Shown in pieces: positions 1 through 8,667 of a DNA stretch of 64,000 nucleotides. Origin of the DNA: Thalassovita autumnalis. GTDB taxonomy: Bacteria > Pseudomonadota > Alphaproteobacteria > Rhodobacterales > Rhodobacteraceae. The notes beneath the pieces were generated by a model that saw only the letters and a program-made list of their open reading frames with translations, ran no database searches and had not been told where the DNA came from. The translations under genes were made by a program, and so were the position numbers. The stretch is taken from assembly GCF_001458255.1 (NCBI RefSeq), contig NZ_CYSB01000039.1, forward strand, positions 124,001 to 188,000. The letters are read 5' to 3'. Within the stretch, counting starts at the first letter, position 1; every line of letters starts with the position of its first letter.

Positions 1-62
1 GGCTTTGGCAAACCCATCCGAATCCTGTATGGAACGCGCTCATCCCATCTAGGAAGCGCGAT

Positions 63-1256
63 ATGACGGCCACTGCACCGATTACTCAGGATGTCAGAAC
101 ATTCCCCCGGAAACTGCCGGAGGGGCCGAAGAACATTGTCGGCCTGACCCGTGCCGGTCTGCGTGAGGCGCTGATCGAAATCGGCACCCCTGAGAAACAA
201 GCCAAGATGCGGGTCAACCAGATCTGGCAGTGGGTCTATCAGTGGGGCGTGCGTGACTTTGCCGAAATGACCAACCTCGCCAAGGCCTACCGCGCCAAAC
301 TGGCCGAGCATTTCGTCATCGAAATTCCTGAGGTTGTCAGCAAGCTGGTCTCGACCGATGGCACCCGCAAATATCTGGTACGCATCGCCGGCGGCCATGA
401 GGTGGAGGTGGTCTACATCCCCGAAGAGGGCCGCGGCACGCTGTGTGTGTCATCGCAAGTGGGCTGCACACTGACCTGTTCTTTCTGCCACACCGGCACC
501 CAGAAACTGGTGCGCAACCTGACCGCTGGTGAGATTGTCGGCCAAATCATGATGGCGCGGGACGATCTGGACGAATGGCCCGAACCCGGTGTCGGCACTG
601 GCGATGCGGGCCCCCGCCTGCTGTCCAACATCGTGCTGATGGGCATGGGTGAGCCGCTTTATAACTTCGACAACGTGCGCGACGCGATGAAGATCGCGAT
701 GGATGGCGAGGGCATTTCACTCAGCCGCCGCCGCATCACCCTATCGACCTCAGGCGTGGTGCCTGAAATTGCTAAAACCGCGCAGGAAATCGGCTGTCTG
801 CTGGCAATTAGTTTCCACGCAACCACGAATGAAACCCGCGACGTTCTGGTACCGATCAACAAGAAGTGGAACATCCACGAACTGCTGACCGCACTGGCCG
901 AATACCCCAAGGCCTCGAACTCGGAGCGGATCACCTTTGAGTATGTGATGCTGAACGGTGTCAACGACAGCGATGAGGACGCCCATCGCCTGATCCAATA
1001 CCTGAAGGATTACAACATCCCGGCCAAGATCAACCTGATCCCGTTCAACGAATGGCCCGGTTCGCCCTACAAATGTTCGTCGAACAACCGCATCCGGGCC
1101 TTTGCCGACATCATCTACAAAGCCGGCTACGCCAGCCCGATCCGCAAAACCCGCGGCGATGACATCATGGCGGCCTGTGGCCAACTGAAATCGGCCACCG
1201 AACGTGCCCGCAAGTCGCGCAAGCAGATCGAAGCCGAAGCGGGCATGAACAGCTGA
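63..1256 (+). CDS. rlmN: Dual-specificity 23S rRNA/tRNA adenine-C2 methyltransferase RlmN
   Basis: Radical-SAM enzyme that methylates C2 of A2503 in 23S rRNA, and in characterised homologues A37 of some tRNAs. The protein has 397 residues. The 4Fe-4S motif CxxxCxxC is visible at C135, C139 and C142. Two further cysteines sit where the family keeps its methyl-carrying and resolving residues: C128 (in [10 protein letters not shown]) and C372 (in DIMAACGQL). The start at 63 has an AGGAAG ribosome-binding site about 7 nt upstream. The reading frame is open to the left edge, but the residues before 63 do not look conserved. The C-terminal tail is rich in Lys, Arg and Glu, which is common in alphaproteobacterial copies. 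Cytosolic. Identity is very secure. Confidence 0.97.
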   Translation: MTATAPITQDVRTFPRKLPEGPKNIVGLTRAGLREALIEIGTPEKQAKMRVNQIWQWVYQWGVRDFAEMTNLAKAYRAKLAEHFVIEIPEVVSKLVSTDGTRKYLVRIAGGHEVEVVYIPEEGRGTLCVSSQVGCTLTCSFCHTGTQKLVRNLTAGEIVGQIMMARDDLDEWPEPGVGTGDAGPRLLSNIVLMGMGEPLYNFDNVRDAMKIAMDGEGISLSRRRITLSTSGVVPEIAKTAQEIGCLLAISFHATTNETRDVLVPINKKWNIHELLTALAEYPKASNSERITFEYVMLNGVNDSDEDAHRLIQYLKDYNIPAKINLIPFNEWPGSPYKCSSNNRIRAFADIIYKAGYASPIRKTRGDDIMAACGQLKSATERARKSRKQIEAEAGMNS

Positions 1257-1356
1257 TTTTGGGGAGTAGGCCGCAAAAGACCGACCGGAACCGGCGATCT
1301 TGATGGGCCTATTTTCCTGATTTCCTGAACCGAAATCCAGCCGGGAATTGGTAAAA

Positions 1357-1381
1357 CCGCACCCCCTTTTGGGGGTAGCGG
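1357..1381 (+). terminator. GC-rich stem-loop downstream of rlmN
   Basis: A perfect palindrome ACCCCCTTTTGGGGGT (1361-1376) is flanked by CCGC and GCGG, giving a roughly 10-bp stem with a TTTT loop and one bulge. It lies 100 nt after the rlmN stop. There is no T-tract, so it is either a weak terminator or an mRNA-stabilising hairpin. Confidence 0.4.
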
Positions 1382-1427
1382 CATCGAAGTTTCACATAAT
1401 TACCTGAATAGGGCGCTTTTCCGCATA

Positions 1428-1439
1428 CGTAGATCTACG
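1428..1439. promoter_or_regulatory. Perfect 12-bp palindrome upstream of small gene
   Basis: CGTAGATCTACG is self-complementary over all 12 bases and lies about 40 nt before the start of the small gene at 1478. Its position suits an operator. The binding protein is unknown. Confidence 0.35.
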
Positions 1440-1477
1440 GTCTACTGAAGCTGTGAACCATGTTGGAGATCAGTGTT

Positions 1478-1693
1478 ATGTTTGCGAGTATCCATGAATC
1501 AAATACCCTAGAAACTGTCGCCGTGATGGAGCTTATCCGCGAAGAGCGCCGCAAGTCGGTCTCGGTCCGCGAGTGGAAGCACCGCCTGTTCGGCTACGGC
1601 TATGGTGTCAAACACACCGACCACGGTGATGTGATTGAGAACCTCAGCTCCCACGAAGAAATCTGCGAAATCCCGCAGGAGCTGCTGCACTAA
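1478..1693 (+). CDS. Small conserved-looking hypothetical protein
   Basis: I do not recognise this family. The product is about 71 residues from the ATG at 1478, which has GGAG 10-11 nt upstream; an in-frame ATG at 1460 would add six residues and also has a possible ribosome-binding site. The sequence is soluble, charged and His/Glu-rich towards the C-terminus (KHTDHGDVIENLSSHEE), with no signal peptide, membrane segment or metal motif I can name. Codon use is GC-rich and like its neighbours, so it is probably a real gene. It stands alone, convergent with the LOG-family gene, 10 nt from that gene's stop, and has a 12-bp palindrome in its promoter region. Confidence 0.6.
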   Translation: MFASIHESNTLETVAVMELIREERRKSVSVREWKHRLFGYGYGVKHTDHGDVIENLSSHEEICEIPQELLH

Positions 1694-1702
1694 TCCACCG
1701 CC

Positions 1703-2548
1703 TTAGCGGCCCGGGATCACGTCCCGTTTGGTGCCAGCCCCTTCCCAGTTGTCGATGATATCCACCGCCTCTTGCGCGGTTTCGACAAAGCGGAACAGAT
1801 CCAGATCCTCAGCCGAGATGGTGCCTGCCTCTGAAAGGGCCTCCCAGTTGATGATCGACCGCCAGAAGGCTTCGCCGAACAGCAGGAACGGCACCCGTTC
1901 CATGCGGCCGGTCTGGATGAGCGTCAGCGCCTCAAAGGTTTCATCCAACGTGCCAAAGCCACCGGGGAACACCGTGACAGCGCGCGCCCGCATCAGGAAA
2001 TGCATCTTGCGGATGGCAAAGTAATGGAAGTTGAAGCAGAGATCCGGTGAGACGAACTCATTCGGGGCCTGCTCATGCGGCAGCACGATGTTCAGGCCAA
2101 TAGACACGCCGCCCGCATCCTGTGCGCCACGGTTGCCTGCCTCCATCACGCCGGGACCGCCACCGGTGCAGACAACGTATTCGCGCCCCTCTTCCTGCAT
2201 TCCGCGCAGGGTCATCAGCCGGGCAAATTCGCGCGCTTCGTCATAGTATTTAGACAGATCCGCCAAGGTCTGGGTGCGCGCCTGATCTTTGTTTTCTGGC
2301 CGCGGAATGCGTGCGCCACCAAACAGCACCACGGTGCTGTCGACGCCATATTCATCCATCAGCAGCTGCGGTTTCAGCAGCTCCAACTGCAGCCGCACCG
2401 GCCGCAGCTCCTCCCGGCAGAGGAAATCATCGTCGTTGAACGCCAGCTTATAAGACGGTGCCCGCGTCTGCGCGGTATCGGGCACCTCATGCGAGGTTTC
2501 GATATCGGTGTGGGCATCCCGGAAACGGCTACGACGATCATCTTTCAT
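1703..2548 (-). CDS. LOG-family Rossmann-fold protein (TIGR00730 type)
   Basis: Member of the 'lysine decarboxylase-like' LOG family. Characterised members are cytokinin riboside 5'-monophosphate phosphoribohydrolases or nucleotide 5'-monophosphate nucleosidases, not lysine decarboxylases. Both signature motifs are visible in the 281-residue protein: GGGPGVMEA at residues 129-137 and PGGFGTLDE at 195-203. The N-terminal 65 residues are charged and extend beyond the Rossmann core, as in the longer YgdH-like subgroup. AAGGAT precedes the ATG. The gene is a single transcription unit divergent from bioR. The exact substrate cannot be told from sequence. Confidence 0.88.
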   Translation of the reverse strand: MKDDRRSRFRDAHTDIETSHEVPDTAQTRAPSYKLAFNDDDFLCREELRPVRLQLELLKPQLLMDEYGVDSTVVLFGGARIPRPENKDQARTQTLADLSKYYDEAREFARLMTLRGMQEEGREYVVCTGGGPGVMEAGNRGAQDAGGVSIGLNIVLPHEQAPNEFVSPDLCFNFHYFAIRKMHFLMRARAVTVFPGGFGTLDETFEALTLIQTGRMERVPFLLFGEAFWRSIINWEALSEAGTISAEDLDLFRFVETAQEAVDIIDNWEGAGTKRDVIPGR

Positions 2549-2582
2549 GCTCGGAAATCCTTATTCTCATGTTTATCTTTTC

Positions 2583-2608
2583 AGCCTAGCGCGCCCTCCG
2601 GGGGGAGG
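2583..2608. repeat. REP-like intergenic hairpin element
   Basis: The segment starts AGCCTAGCGC and continues into a CCTCC/GGAGG hairpin. The same 10-mer, followed 18-19 nt from its start by GGGGAGG, occurs at 14253-14277. This copy lies between divergent genes, so it is not a terminator. It may belong to a small dispersed palindromic family. Confidence 0.3.
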
Positions 2609-2699
2609 CCAGTGCATCTCATGCGATCGTGACAGGAACGGGCGGGGAATTCCGGCAGAACAGCGTCATTTCGCCAGTTGTCGCCAAAGCGATGGGAAA

Positions 2700-2709
2700 T
2701 TATAGATAA
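2700..2709 (-). promoter_or_regulatory. BioR operator in front of bioR
   Basis: TTATAGATAA is the exact reverse complement of TTATCTATAA, the consensus reported for alphaproteobacterial BioR repressors. It ends 3 nt before the bioR ATG, so bound BioR would cover the region where a ribosome-binding site should be. This implies autoregulation. Confidence 0.8.
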
Positions 2710-2712
2710 TCT

Positions 2713-3330
2713 ATGTCCAATGCCACCATCGCCGACCGCATCTACGATACCCTGTCCGAACAGATCATCCGTGGCAGCCTGCCACCGGGGGAGAAGCTGC
2801 GTCAGGACCACATCGCGCGTGCCTTTGACACCAGCCATGTGCCCGTGCGCGAAGCCTTCCTGAAACTGGAAGCCCATGGTCTGGCGGTCAGCCTGCCCCG
2901 CCGTGGCACCCGGGTCAGTGAATTGGATCCGGCAGAGCTGCGCGAAATCACCGAAATGCGCACCGCGCTTGAGGTTTTGGCGCTGCAACATGCCGGTCTG
3001 GCGATGACAACGGCCGAGCTGCATCTTGCTGAAGAGGCCCGCAAAGCCTGCGATGCGGCCGAGGACCTGCCCACCTGGGAGGCGCGCAACCGCGCCTTTC
3101 ACCGCGCCATCCTGACGCCGTGCCGCATGCCACGCCTGCTGGCGGCGATTGACGACCTGCACATCGCCTCGGCCCGTCACCTGCTTGCGAACTGGAAAAG
3201 CGGCTGGAGCCAGCGCGAGGATAAGGATCACGCTGCGATTCTTTCGCTGCTGCGACGGCGCGATGTGAGCGCCGCCTGTGAGCTGCTGCGCCGCCACCTG
3301 CGCCGCGCAGACCGCATCACCCTGCGCTAA
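2713..3330 (+). CDS. bioR: GntR-family biotin regulator BioR
   Basis: A 205-residue GntR/FadR-type (FCD) repressor. The N-terminal winged helix spans roughly residues 5-70, including the recognition-helix region (TSHVPVREAFLKLEAHGL). The C-terminal helical domain carries the acidic and His residues usual for FCD metal sites (EMRTALE, RNRAFHRAIL, RRHLRRAD). Assignment as BioR rests on three things: family, position directly before bioY-bioB, and four copies of the TTATCTATAA-type operator, one on its own start and three before bioY. In this family the repressor controls biotin uptake and synthesis genes. No strong Shine-Dalgarno is visible, because the operator occupies that place. Confidence 0.9.
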   Translation: MSNATIADRIYDTLSEQIIRGSLPPGEKLRQDHIARAFDTSHVPVREAFLKLEAHGLAVSLPRRGTRVSELDPAELREITEMRTALEVLALQHAGLAMTTAELHLAEEARKACDAAEDLPTWEARNRAFHRAILTPCRMPRLLAAIDDLHIASARHLLANWKSGWSQREDKDHAAILSLLRRRDVSAACELLRRHLRRADRITLR

Positions 3331-3339
3331 ACCCTCATT

Positions 3340-3349
3340 TTATAGACAA
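3340..3349 (-). promoter_or_regulatory. BioR operator 1 of bioY (one mismatch)
   Basis: TTATAGACAA differs by one base from TTATAGATAA, the reverse complement of the BioR consensus. It is the first of three sites spaced exactly 42 bp apart. Confidence 0.6.
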
Positions 3350-3381
3350 AAACTATTTTCTCAAAGTTATGCCTTGCCAAA

Positions 3382-3391
3382 TTATCTATTT
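3382..3391 (+). promoter_or_regulatory. BioR operator 2 of bioY (degenerate)
   Basis: TTATCTATTT matches the BioR consensus TTATCTATAA at 8 of 10 positions. It starts 42 bp after site 1 and 42 bp before site 3. Confidence 0.55.
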
Positions 3392-3423
3392 TATTAATGA
3401 TGCAACGCAGCATACGGGATATT

Positions 3424-3433
3424 TTATCTATAA
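3424..3433 (+). promoter_or_regulatory. BioR operator 3 of bioY (perfect)
   Basis: TTATCTATAA is a perfect consensus site and runs directly into the bioY ribosome-binding site AAAGGAGG (3433-3440). Confidence 0.85.
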
Positions 3434-3448
3434 AAGGAGGCCCCTGCT

Positions 3449-4027
3449 ATGAAATCCACTCTCGGACTCTCCGCCACCTCGCTCAGCCTGACGGATCAGG
3501 TGATCCGCGTTGCCACTGGCGTCGCCCTTTTGACCGTCAGCGCCAAGGTACAGGTGCCGTTCTGGCCGGTGCCGATGACCCTGCAGGTTGCCGCGCTGAT
3601 GATGATCGCCGCCACCTACGGGATGCGTCTGGGCACCTCGACCATGGCGGCCTATCTGGCAGCCGGGGCTGCGGGCCTGCCGGTGTTCGCTGGCACACCT
3701 GAGAAAGGCATCGGCCTAGCCTATATGATGGGCACCTCAGGCGGCTATCTGGCCGGCTTCCTCGTCGCTACGGTGATCGTGGGCTATGCAGCCGACAAAC
3801 TGCCGAGAATGGCGCTCTGGCCGGCAATGCTGGCAGGTCTGGCTGCGATCTATGCATTGGGACTGGCCTGGCTGGCGCAATTCGCCCCTGACGGCAAACT
3901 GCTGGCCTGGGGCTTCACCCCTTTCATCGCTGGTGACCTGGTGAAGATCACCCTCGCAGCCGTTGTGGTGCTGGGCGCACCGGCGGCCCTGATTGCCAAA
4001 ATCCGCGGGACCGCTTCGGATGCTTGA
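3449..4027 (+). CDS. bioY: Biotin transporter BioY
   Basis: Integral-membrane substrate-binding (S) component for biotin uptake, either alone or with an ECF energising module. The 192-residue protein shows about six hydrophobic segments and the family's conserved N-terminal pattern ([14 protein letters not shown], then Gly/Ala-rich helices with [16 protein letters not shown]). No bioM or bioN gene is adjacent, as in many alphaproteobacteria. An unusually good AAAGGAGG lies 9 nt before the ATG, directly after the perfect BioR operator, so the gene should be strongly repressed when biotin is plentiful. Its stop overlaps the bioB start. Confidence 0.96.
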   Translation: MKSTLGLSATSLSLTDQVIRVATGVALLTVSAKVQVPFWPVPMTLQVAALMMIAATYGMRLGTSTMAAYLAAGAAGLPVFAGTPEKGIGLAYMMGTSGGYLAGFLVATVIVGYAADKLPRMALWPAMLAGLAAIYALGLAWLAQFAPDGKLLAWGFTPFIAGDLVKITLAAVVVLGAPAALIAKIRGTASDA

Positions 4028-5006
4028 TAATCCCCAGAAAGCATCCGCCGTTCGGGCCGAAATCCGCTCGGACTGGACCGTGGATGAGGTGGAGGCGCTG
4101 ATGCGCCTCCCCTTGTTGGAACTGGTCGGACAGGCCAGCACTCTGCACCAGCGCCACCACAGCGCCGATGACATTCAAAAGGCCAGCCAGCTGTCGATCA
4201 AAACCGGCGGCTGCCCCGAGGACTGCGCCTATTGCCCACAATCTGCCCACCACAAAGAGGTGGATCTGGACAAAGAAAAGCTGATGAACCCGAAACACGT
4301 CATTTCCCTGGCGAAACGGGCCCAGCAGGCAGGCGCCGAACGGTTCTGCATGGGCGCGGCATGGCGCAAGGTGCAGGATGGGCAGGAGTTTGACAACGTG
4401 TTGGAAATGGTGCGCGGCGTAAACGATCTGGGGATGGAGGCTTGTGTCACCCTGGGCATGCTGCAGCCCCATCAGGCCGAAGCCTTGGCCGAGGCTGGGC
4501 TGAAAGCCTACAACCACAACCTCGACACCAGCCCTGAGTTTTACGGCGAAATCATCGGCACCCGCACCTATCAGGACCGGTTGGAAACCCTGTCTTACTG
4601 TCGCGACGCCGGACTGGATCTGTGCTGTGGCGGCATCATCGGCATGGGCGAAAGCTGGCGCGACCGGGCCAGCATGTTGCAGGTTTTGGCAAATTTTGAC
4701 CCGCACCCCGAAAGCGTACCGATCAACGCGCTGATCGCCACCAAAGGCACGCCGCTGGAACACCGCGAAAAGGTGCAGGCCTTTGACCTGCTGCGCATGG
4801 TTGCCACCGCCCGGATCGTGATGCCGAAAACCCGCGTCCGCCTGTCAGCAGGGCGATCGGATTTTTCCACCGCAGAGCAGGCGCTGTGCTTCTTGGCCGG
4901 GGCCAATTCTGTGTTCTACGGCGATGTGTTGTTGACCGCGCCAAACGCCGGAACCGGCGACGATCGCGACATGTTTGCCGCGCTTGGGTCGCTGACGGAC
5001 GCATGA
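4020..5006 (+). CDS. bioB: Biotin synthase BioB
   Basis: Radical-SAM sulfur insertion enzyme converting dethiobiotin to biotin, the last pathway step. The protein is 328 residues from the ATG at 4020, which overlaps the end of bioY by 8 nt; an in-frame ATG at 3993, inside bioY, is less likely. The radical-SAM cluster is C65, C69, C72 within [15 protein letters not shown]. Residues of the 2Fe-2S cluster are present downstream ([27 protein letters not shown]), as is the [10 protein letters not shown] motif. No bioFDAG genes occur in the window, so uptake and the terminal synthesis step are coupled here under BioR while the rest must lie elsewhere. Confidence 0.97.
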   Translation: MLDNPQKASAVRAEIRSDWTVDEVEALMRLPLLELVGQASTLHQRHHSADDIQKASQLSIKTGGCPEDCAYCPQSAHHKEVDLDKEKLMNPKHVISLAKRAQQAGAERFCMGAAWRKVQDGQEFDNVLEMVRGVNDLGMEACVTLGMLQPHQAEALAEAGLKAYNHNLDTSPEFYGEIIGTRTYQDRLETLSYCRDAGLDLCCGGIIGMGESWRDRASMLQVLANFDPHPESVPINALIATKGTPLEHREKVQAFDLLRMVATARIVMPKTRVRLSAGRSDFSTAEQALCFLAGANSVFYGDVLLTAPNAGTGDDRDMFAALGSLTDA

Positions 5007-5086
5007 GGTCGTGCGGTCGCATTGCGAAAACCGCGCCTCTCGCCTATAGCGATTGCGAAACGCAGCATTGAACAAGAGGACATTCC

Positions 5087-5914
5087 ATGTCGAACGCTCA
5101 ATTGGAACAGGCCATCGAAGCCGCCTGGGACGCCCGTGACACCATCACCCCCGCCACCACTGGCGAAACCCGCGATGCCATCGAATCCACCCTGCATGCG
5201 CTGGATTCGGGCAAGCTGCGCGTGGCGGAGAAGCTGGAAAGCGGCGACTGGCATGTGAACCAATGGGCCAAGAAGGCGGTTCTCTTGGGGTTCCGCATCA
5301 AGGACATGGAATTGCAGTCCGGTGGCCCGCAGGGCTCCAGCTGGTGGGACAAGGTCGACAGCAAGTTCGCGGGCTGGGGTGAGGCCGAGTATAAAGCGGC
5401 TGGCTTCCGTTCCGTACCGAACGCGATTGTGCGCAAGTCGGCCTATGTGGCCCCTGGCGTTGTGCTGATGCCGTCCTTCGTGAACCTGGGCGCCTATGTT
5501 GACGAAGGCACCATGGTAGACACCTGGGCCACCGTTGGCTCCTGCGCACAGATCGGCAAAAACGTACACCTGTCCGGTGGCGTTGGCATTGGCGGCGTGC
5601 TGGAGCCGATGCAGGCTGGCCCAACCATCATTGAGGACAACTGCTTCATCGGCGCGCGCTCCGAGGTTGTTGAAGGCTGTATCGTCCGTGAAGGTTCGGT
5701 TCTGGGCATGGGCGTTTACATCGGCCAGTCGACCAAAATCGTTGATCGTGAAACCGGCGAAGTCATGTATGGCGAAGTGCCGCCCTATTCGGTTGTTGTT
5801 TCAGGCTCCATGCCATCGAAGAACGGCATCAACCTCTACTGCGCGGTGATCGTGAAGCGCGTGGATGAAAAGACCCGTTCGAAAACCGGCATCAACGAAC
5901 TGCTGCGCGACTGA
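5087..5914 (+). CDS. dapD: Tetrahydrodipicolinate N-succinyltransferase DapD
   Basis: Catalyses succinyl-CoA-dependent N-succinylation of tetrahydrodipicolinate in lysine/diaminopimelate synthesis. The length of 275 residues is normal for the family. An N-terminal helical domain is followed, from about residue 105, by hexapeptide repeats forming a left-handed beta-helix ([18 protein letters not shown], then [11 protein letters not shown] and [16 protein letters not shown]). AAGAGGA precedes the ATG. The downstream pathway enzyme dapE is also in this window at 12.1 kb, but the two are separated by unrelated genes and are not in one operon. A clear terminator follows. Confidence 0.97.
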   Translation: MSNAQLEQAIEAAWDARDTITPATTGETRDAIESTLHALDSGKLRVAEKLESGDWHVNQWAKKAVLLGFRIKDMELQSGGPQGSSWWDKVDSKFAGWGEAEYKAAGFRSVPNAIVRKSAYVAPGVVLMPSFVNLGAYVDEGTMVDTWATVGSCAQIGKNVHLSGGVGIGGVLEPMQAGPTIIEDNCFIGARSEVVEGCIVREGSVLGMGVYIGQSTKIVDRETGEVMYGEVPPYSVVVSGSMPSKNGINLYCAVIVKRVDEKTRSKTGINELLRD

Positions 5915-5938
5915 TCTGCCGCAGATCCCTGAATACAG

Positions 5939-5967
5939 AAACGGCGCCTCACCGGGCGCCGTTTTTT
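5939..5967 (+). terminator. Rho-independent terminator of dapD
   Basis: AACGGCGCC pairs with GGCGCCGTT across a 6-nt loop and is followed by a run of T (5962-5967). It also separates dapD from the convergent Hint-domain gene. Confidence 0.9.
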
Positions 5968-5977
5968 GTTACTGAAA

Positions 5978-7546
5978 TCAGCTGGCCAGCAAGGCCTGCG
6001 TTTCAAATTCACGCAAAGAAAGACGCGCCGCCGGACCGTAGCCGCGACCGGTCGACAGATCCAGCTGCGGAAACAGGTTGAGGATCTCATTTTGCACATC
6101 TGCGTCAAAGCTGGTGCCGGCCTCAGGGCCCGGCAGGTAGCTTTCGGTCCACATGCCGTTGGACCGCAGAACCTCATGCCGATCAAAGAGCAGATGCACA
6201 TAGGTCACGCGCTGCCCAACCTCCTGTCGGCGCACGGTGCGCTGATTGATCAGGTGTTTGGCGGGGATCAGAACCTCATTGGCATCAAACATCAGCTGCG
6301 CCCGCAGATCACGCAACAGCACCCGGTGCTGGGGTGACACCACCAGCTTGCCGTGATTGCCAAGCGCGCCGGCGGCAATCTCAATCGGGGCGTTGTCTTC
6401 TTTGGAAATCAGGTTGCAGGTGCCCGACCAGCGCACCGGCTGATAGCCGTGATCGCGGGTCAGGACCAGATCGCCGGGCAGCAAGCTTTCCACCGGCAGG
6501 CTGCCACGGGCGGTGTCAATCATGGTGCCGGACAGGAAACAGGGAACGGTCTTGACCGTCGCGTAGCCCGACGCCTCCATCCCCATATCGTCGACAACCG
6601 AATAGGTGAAGGTCGTCTCTCCCTCAGTATCCGCCGCAACGATGTTAAGGGTGCCATCCTCATTCAGGCTGACCTGGGTGCCGGAGTTCAGCGTGATGAC
6701 ATTGCCCAGGACCAGCGGCTGGTTGTTGATATGAGTGATGGTCAGCGTGCCGTCATCCATGATCTCATCATTGGCCAACACATCCAAGGTTCCCTCAGAG
6801 CCGACCTGCATTTCGATCTCATCATCGTTTACGGTGATGTAGCTCTGAACGCTGTCTGCAGCGATCATCAGGTTACTGTCATATTGAGAATCGCCCGCAT
6901 CCGCGATGCCGATTTTGATGGTGTTCTTTTCCCCGGCATTCACCGGCGCCCGCAATGTCAGGGTGATCGTCATCCCATCCATTTCGGTGTTGTATTCATC
7001 GTTGGCGTTGTCGATGTACCAATCCGGGTTGCTTTCTGGGTTGATCTCATCGATGGAGATTTCGCTGTCCCCGATGGTCAGCTCAGCCTGTTCACCATTG
7101 ACCCAAATACCAACCGCATCGTTGTAGCCGGAGTTCACCCATTCCAGATATTCCTCGGACGAGAAGGTGATCTGCATCGACAGAATGTCACCGGTCGGAA
7201 TGAATTCAGCCTCAAAAATTGCGGCGTCGTAAGTTTGAGTTCCTGCAATCGCATTGAGGCCGGCATCCCCATCCACACCAAATGTGTCTGTCGTTGTGTT
7301 CGAGGCTTGGTTCGCCTCACCGAAACTATTGGTGACATCGGTTGCGCGACCAGTAGACAGGATCACGCCGCCGTCGCTGGGTGCAACACCCGGCATGGTC
7401 TCATCCGCGCCAGAATAGATACCAGAAGAAGCGTTGTCGCCAGAATACGTGGCGCTGACCACCTCGATCCCCGCGCCAAACATCGCCTCTGCCATCTGAT
7501 CGGCTGATGCACTGGTGTTGATGTCCAACTGACTCGCCGCAACCAT
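5978..7546 (-). CDS. Choice-of-anchor L / Hint-domain secreted protein (copy A)
   Basis: A 522-residue, acidic, probably secreted protein with three regions. Residues about 1-235 form a choice-of-anchor-L domain (SADQMAEAMFGAG; SSEEYLEWVNSGYND; GIWVNGEQ; DEYNTEMDGMT). Residues about 238-332 form a cadherin-like or Ig-like domain. From about 333 there is a Hint (hedgehog/intein) domain with the expected N-terminal cysteine C336 (VPCFLSGTMIDTARG), the VSPQHRVLL block and HLLFDRHEV. Hint domains can cleave or splice themselves, so C336 is the likely nucleophile. No classical signal peptide is present; such proteins often use type I export. It is paralogous to the gene at 10157-11755. Confidence 0.85.
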   Translation of the reverse strand: MVAASQLDINTSASADQMAEAMFGAGIEVVSATYSGDNASSGIYSGADETMPGVAPSDGGVILSTGRATDVTNSFGEANQASNTTTDTFGVDGDAGLNAIAGTQTYDAAIFEAEFIPTGDILSMQITFSSEEYLEWVNSGYNDAVGIWVNGEQAELTIGDSEISIDEINPESNPDWYIDNANDEYNTEMDGMTITLTLRAPVNAGEKNTIKIGIADAGDSQYDSNLMIAADSVQSYITVNDDEIEMQVGSEGTLDVLANDEIMDDGTLTITHINNQPLVLGNVITLNSGTQVSLNEDGTLNIVAADTEGETTFTYSVVDDMGMEASGYATVKTVPCFLSGTMIDTARGSLPVESLLPGDLVLTRDHGYQPVRWSGTCNLISKEDNAPIEIAAGALGNHGKLVVSPQHRVLLRDLRAQLMFDANEVLIPAKHLINQRTVRRQEVGQRVTYVHLLFDRHEVLRSNGMWTESYLPGPEAGTSFDADVQNEILNLFPQLDLSTGRGYGPAARLSLREFETQALLAS

Positions 7547-7830
7547 CGTGAACCCCTGAAACTCGCAAACTGCGTCTTAAAAAACCTGTCCAAAGCTAGC
7601 AGCTTCCACTCTCAATCGCAGGTGCAGCATAGGGAGGGGAGTGGGCATGATTCCGTAGAGGCGCCACCCCAAAAGAATGGGAAACCACCGCGAGACACAT
7701 CCCAAAGGAGGCGTGTTTCACGAGTGTTTCGCTAGCCTTTTCGTGAGTTTAGCGAAATTTGCCCGGCTGACGCGACGGAATCATCAGGCGCATGCGTGCT
7801 ATCTCACACCATATTGAGAGGAGAGATTGC
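7547..7830. promoter_or_regulatory. Divergent promoter region with nested inverted repeats
   Basis: A 284-bp gap between the Hint gene and the YHYH gene. ATGATTCCGT at 7647-7656 is perfectly inverted at 7775-7784. Between them TTTCGCT and AGCGAAA arms flank 7727-7760. These may be operators or the ends of a small relic element. No gene is visible. Confidence 0.35.
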
Positions 7831-8607
7831 ATGATTCGTGCCAGCCTATTGACCGTCGCAATTGTTTTGGGATTCACCGCGCAGCACGCCCAAGCACACG
7901 ATAAGGCTCACGGTAGCCAAGCCAAGGTCACCGTCAAAGGCGATCAGCGCTGCATCACCTCTAACGGAACGCCGCCACATGACATTGGTCGGTTTCCGAC
8001 CCGGGGCAATCCCAACAGTTTCAAAACCCAGTCGATAAAGATCTGCGTTGATGCCACCCCGGCACAGACCGGGCGCACCGTGACCCGCACCAATGCATCG
8101 GGCATCACGCTGACAGGGATCATGCTGCGCCCCGGCACGGCAGAGTTCTATGACGCCTCCAGCCGCCGCGGCTTTTCCCGCAATCGCGCCAGCGGATGGC
8201 AGGTTGAGGGCATGGGCGGTGCGGATATGCTGGGCATGGATCACGCCAATGCCCATGTCGATAAACGCGGGTTGTATCATTACCACGCCCCGGCTGACGT
8301 CTGGACCGGTGATCTGCATGGCTCCCTCATCGGCTATGCGGCGGATGGTTTCGAAATCCACTATGTCGGGGGCGGCGCGCAAAGCTCCTATCAGCTGAAA
8401 TCCGGCAATCGGAACGGCGGGCCCGGTGGCAGGCATGATGGCACCTATGTGCAGGATTGGATCTATAAGGCCGGCAGCGGCAACCTAGATGAATGCAATG
8501 GGGCCGAGGTTGAGGGGCGCTATGTGTATTTTGCCACCGACAGCTTCCCCTTCTTCCCCCGCTGTTTCAAAGGCACGGTCAGCCGTGATTTCCTTGGCCG
8601 CCCCTGA
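7831..8607 (+). CDS. YHYH-domain secreted protein
   Basis: A 258-residue exported protein with a YHYH domain. The start at 7831 is chosen because GAGAGGAGAG lies just upstream and the sequence then opens with a clean signal peptide (MIRASLLTVAIVLGFTAQHAQA, then HDKAHG); an in-frame ATG at 7792 would put 13 residues before it. The hallmark RGLYHYHAPADVW is central, followed by HGSLIGYAADGFEIHYVGG and KAGSGNLDECNG. His-rich blocks (DHANAHVDKRGLYHYH) suggest metal binding, but the family's reaction is not established. Likely periplasmic or secreted. Confidence 0.85.
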   Translation: MIRASLLTVAIVLGFTAQHAQAHDKAHGSQAKVTVKGDQRCITSNGTPPHDIGRFPTRGNPNSFKTQSIKICVDATPAQTGRTVTRTNASGITLTGIMLRPGTAEFYDASSRRGFSRNRASGWQVEGMGGADMLGMDHANAHVDKRGLYHYHAPADVWTGDLHGSLIGYAADGFEIHYVGGGAQSSYQLKSGNRNGGPGGRHDGTYVQDWIYKAGSGNLDECNGAEVEGRYVYFATDSFPFFPRCFKGTVSRDFLGRP

Positions 8608-8667
8608 GCGGGCACCGACAGCCCCTAACCGCTTGATCCGCTCAGCGCATCGGCGTATTGCCGGAAC

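Noticed and set aside
1-62. 3' end of an upstream gene
   Set aside because: Two frames give short tails ending at 50-52 or 64-66, but too few residues are present to recognise a product.
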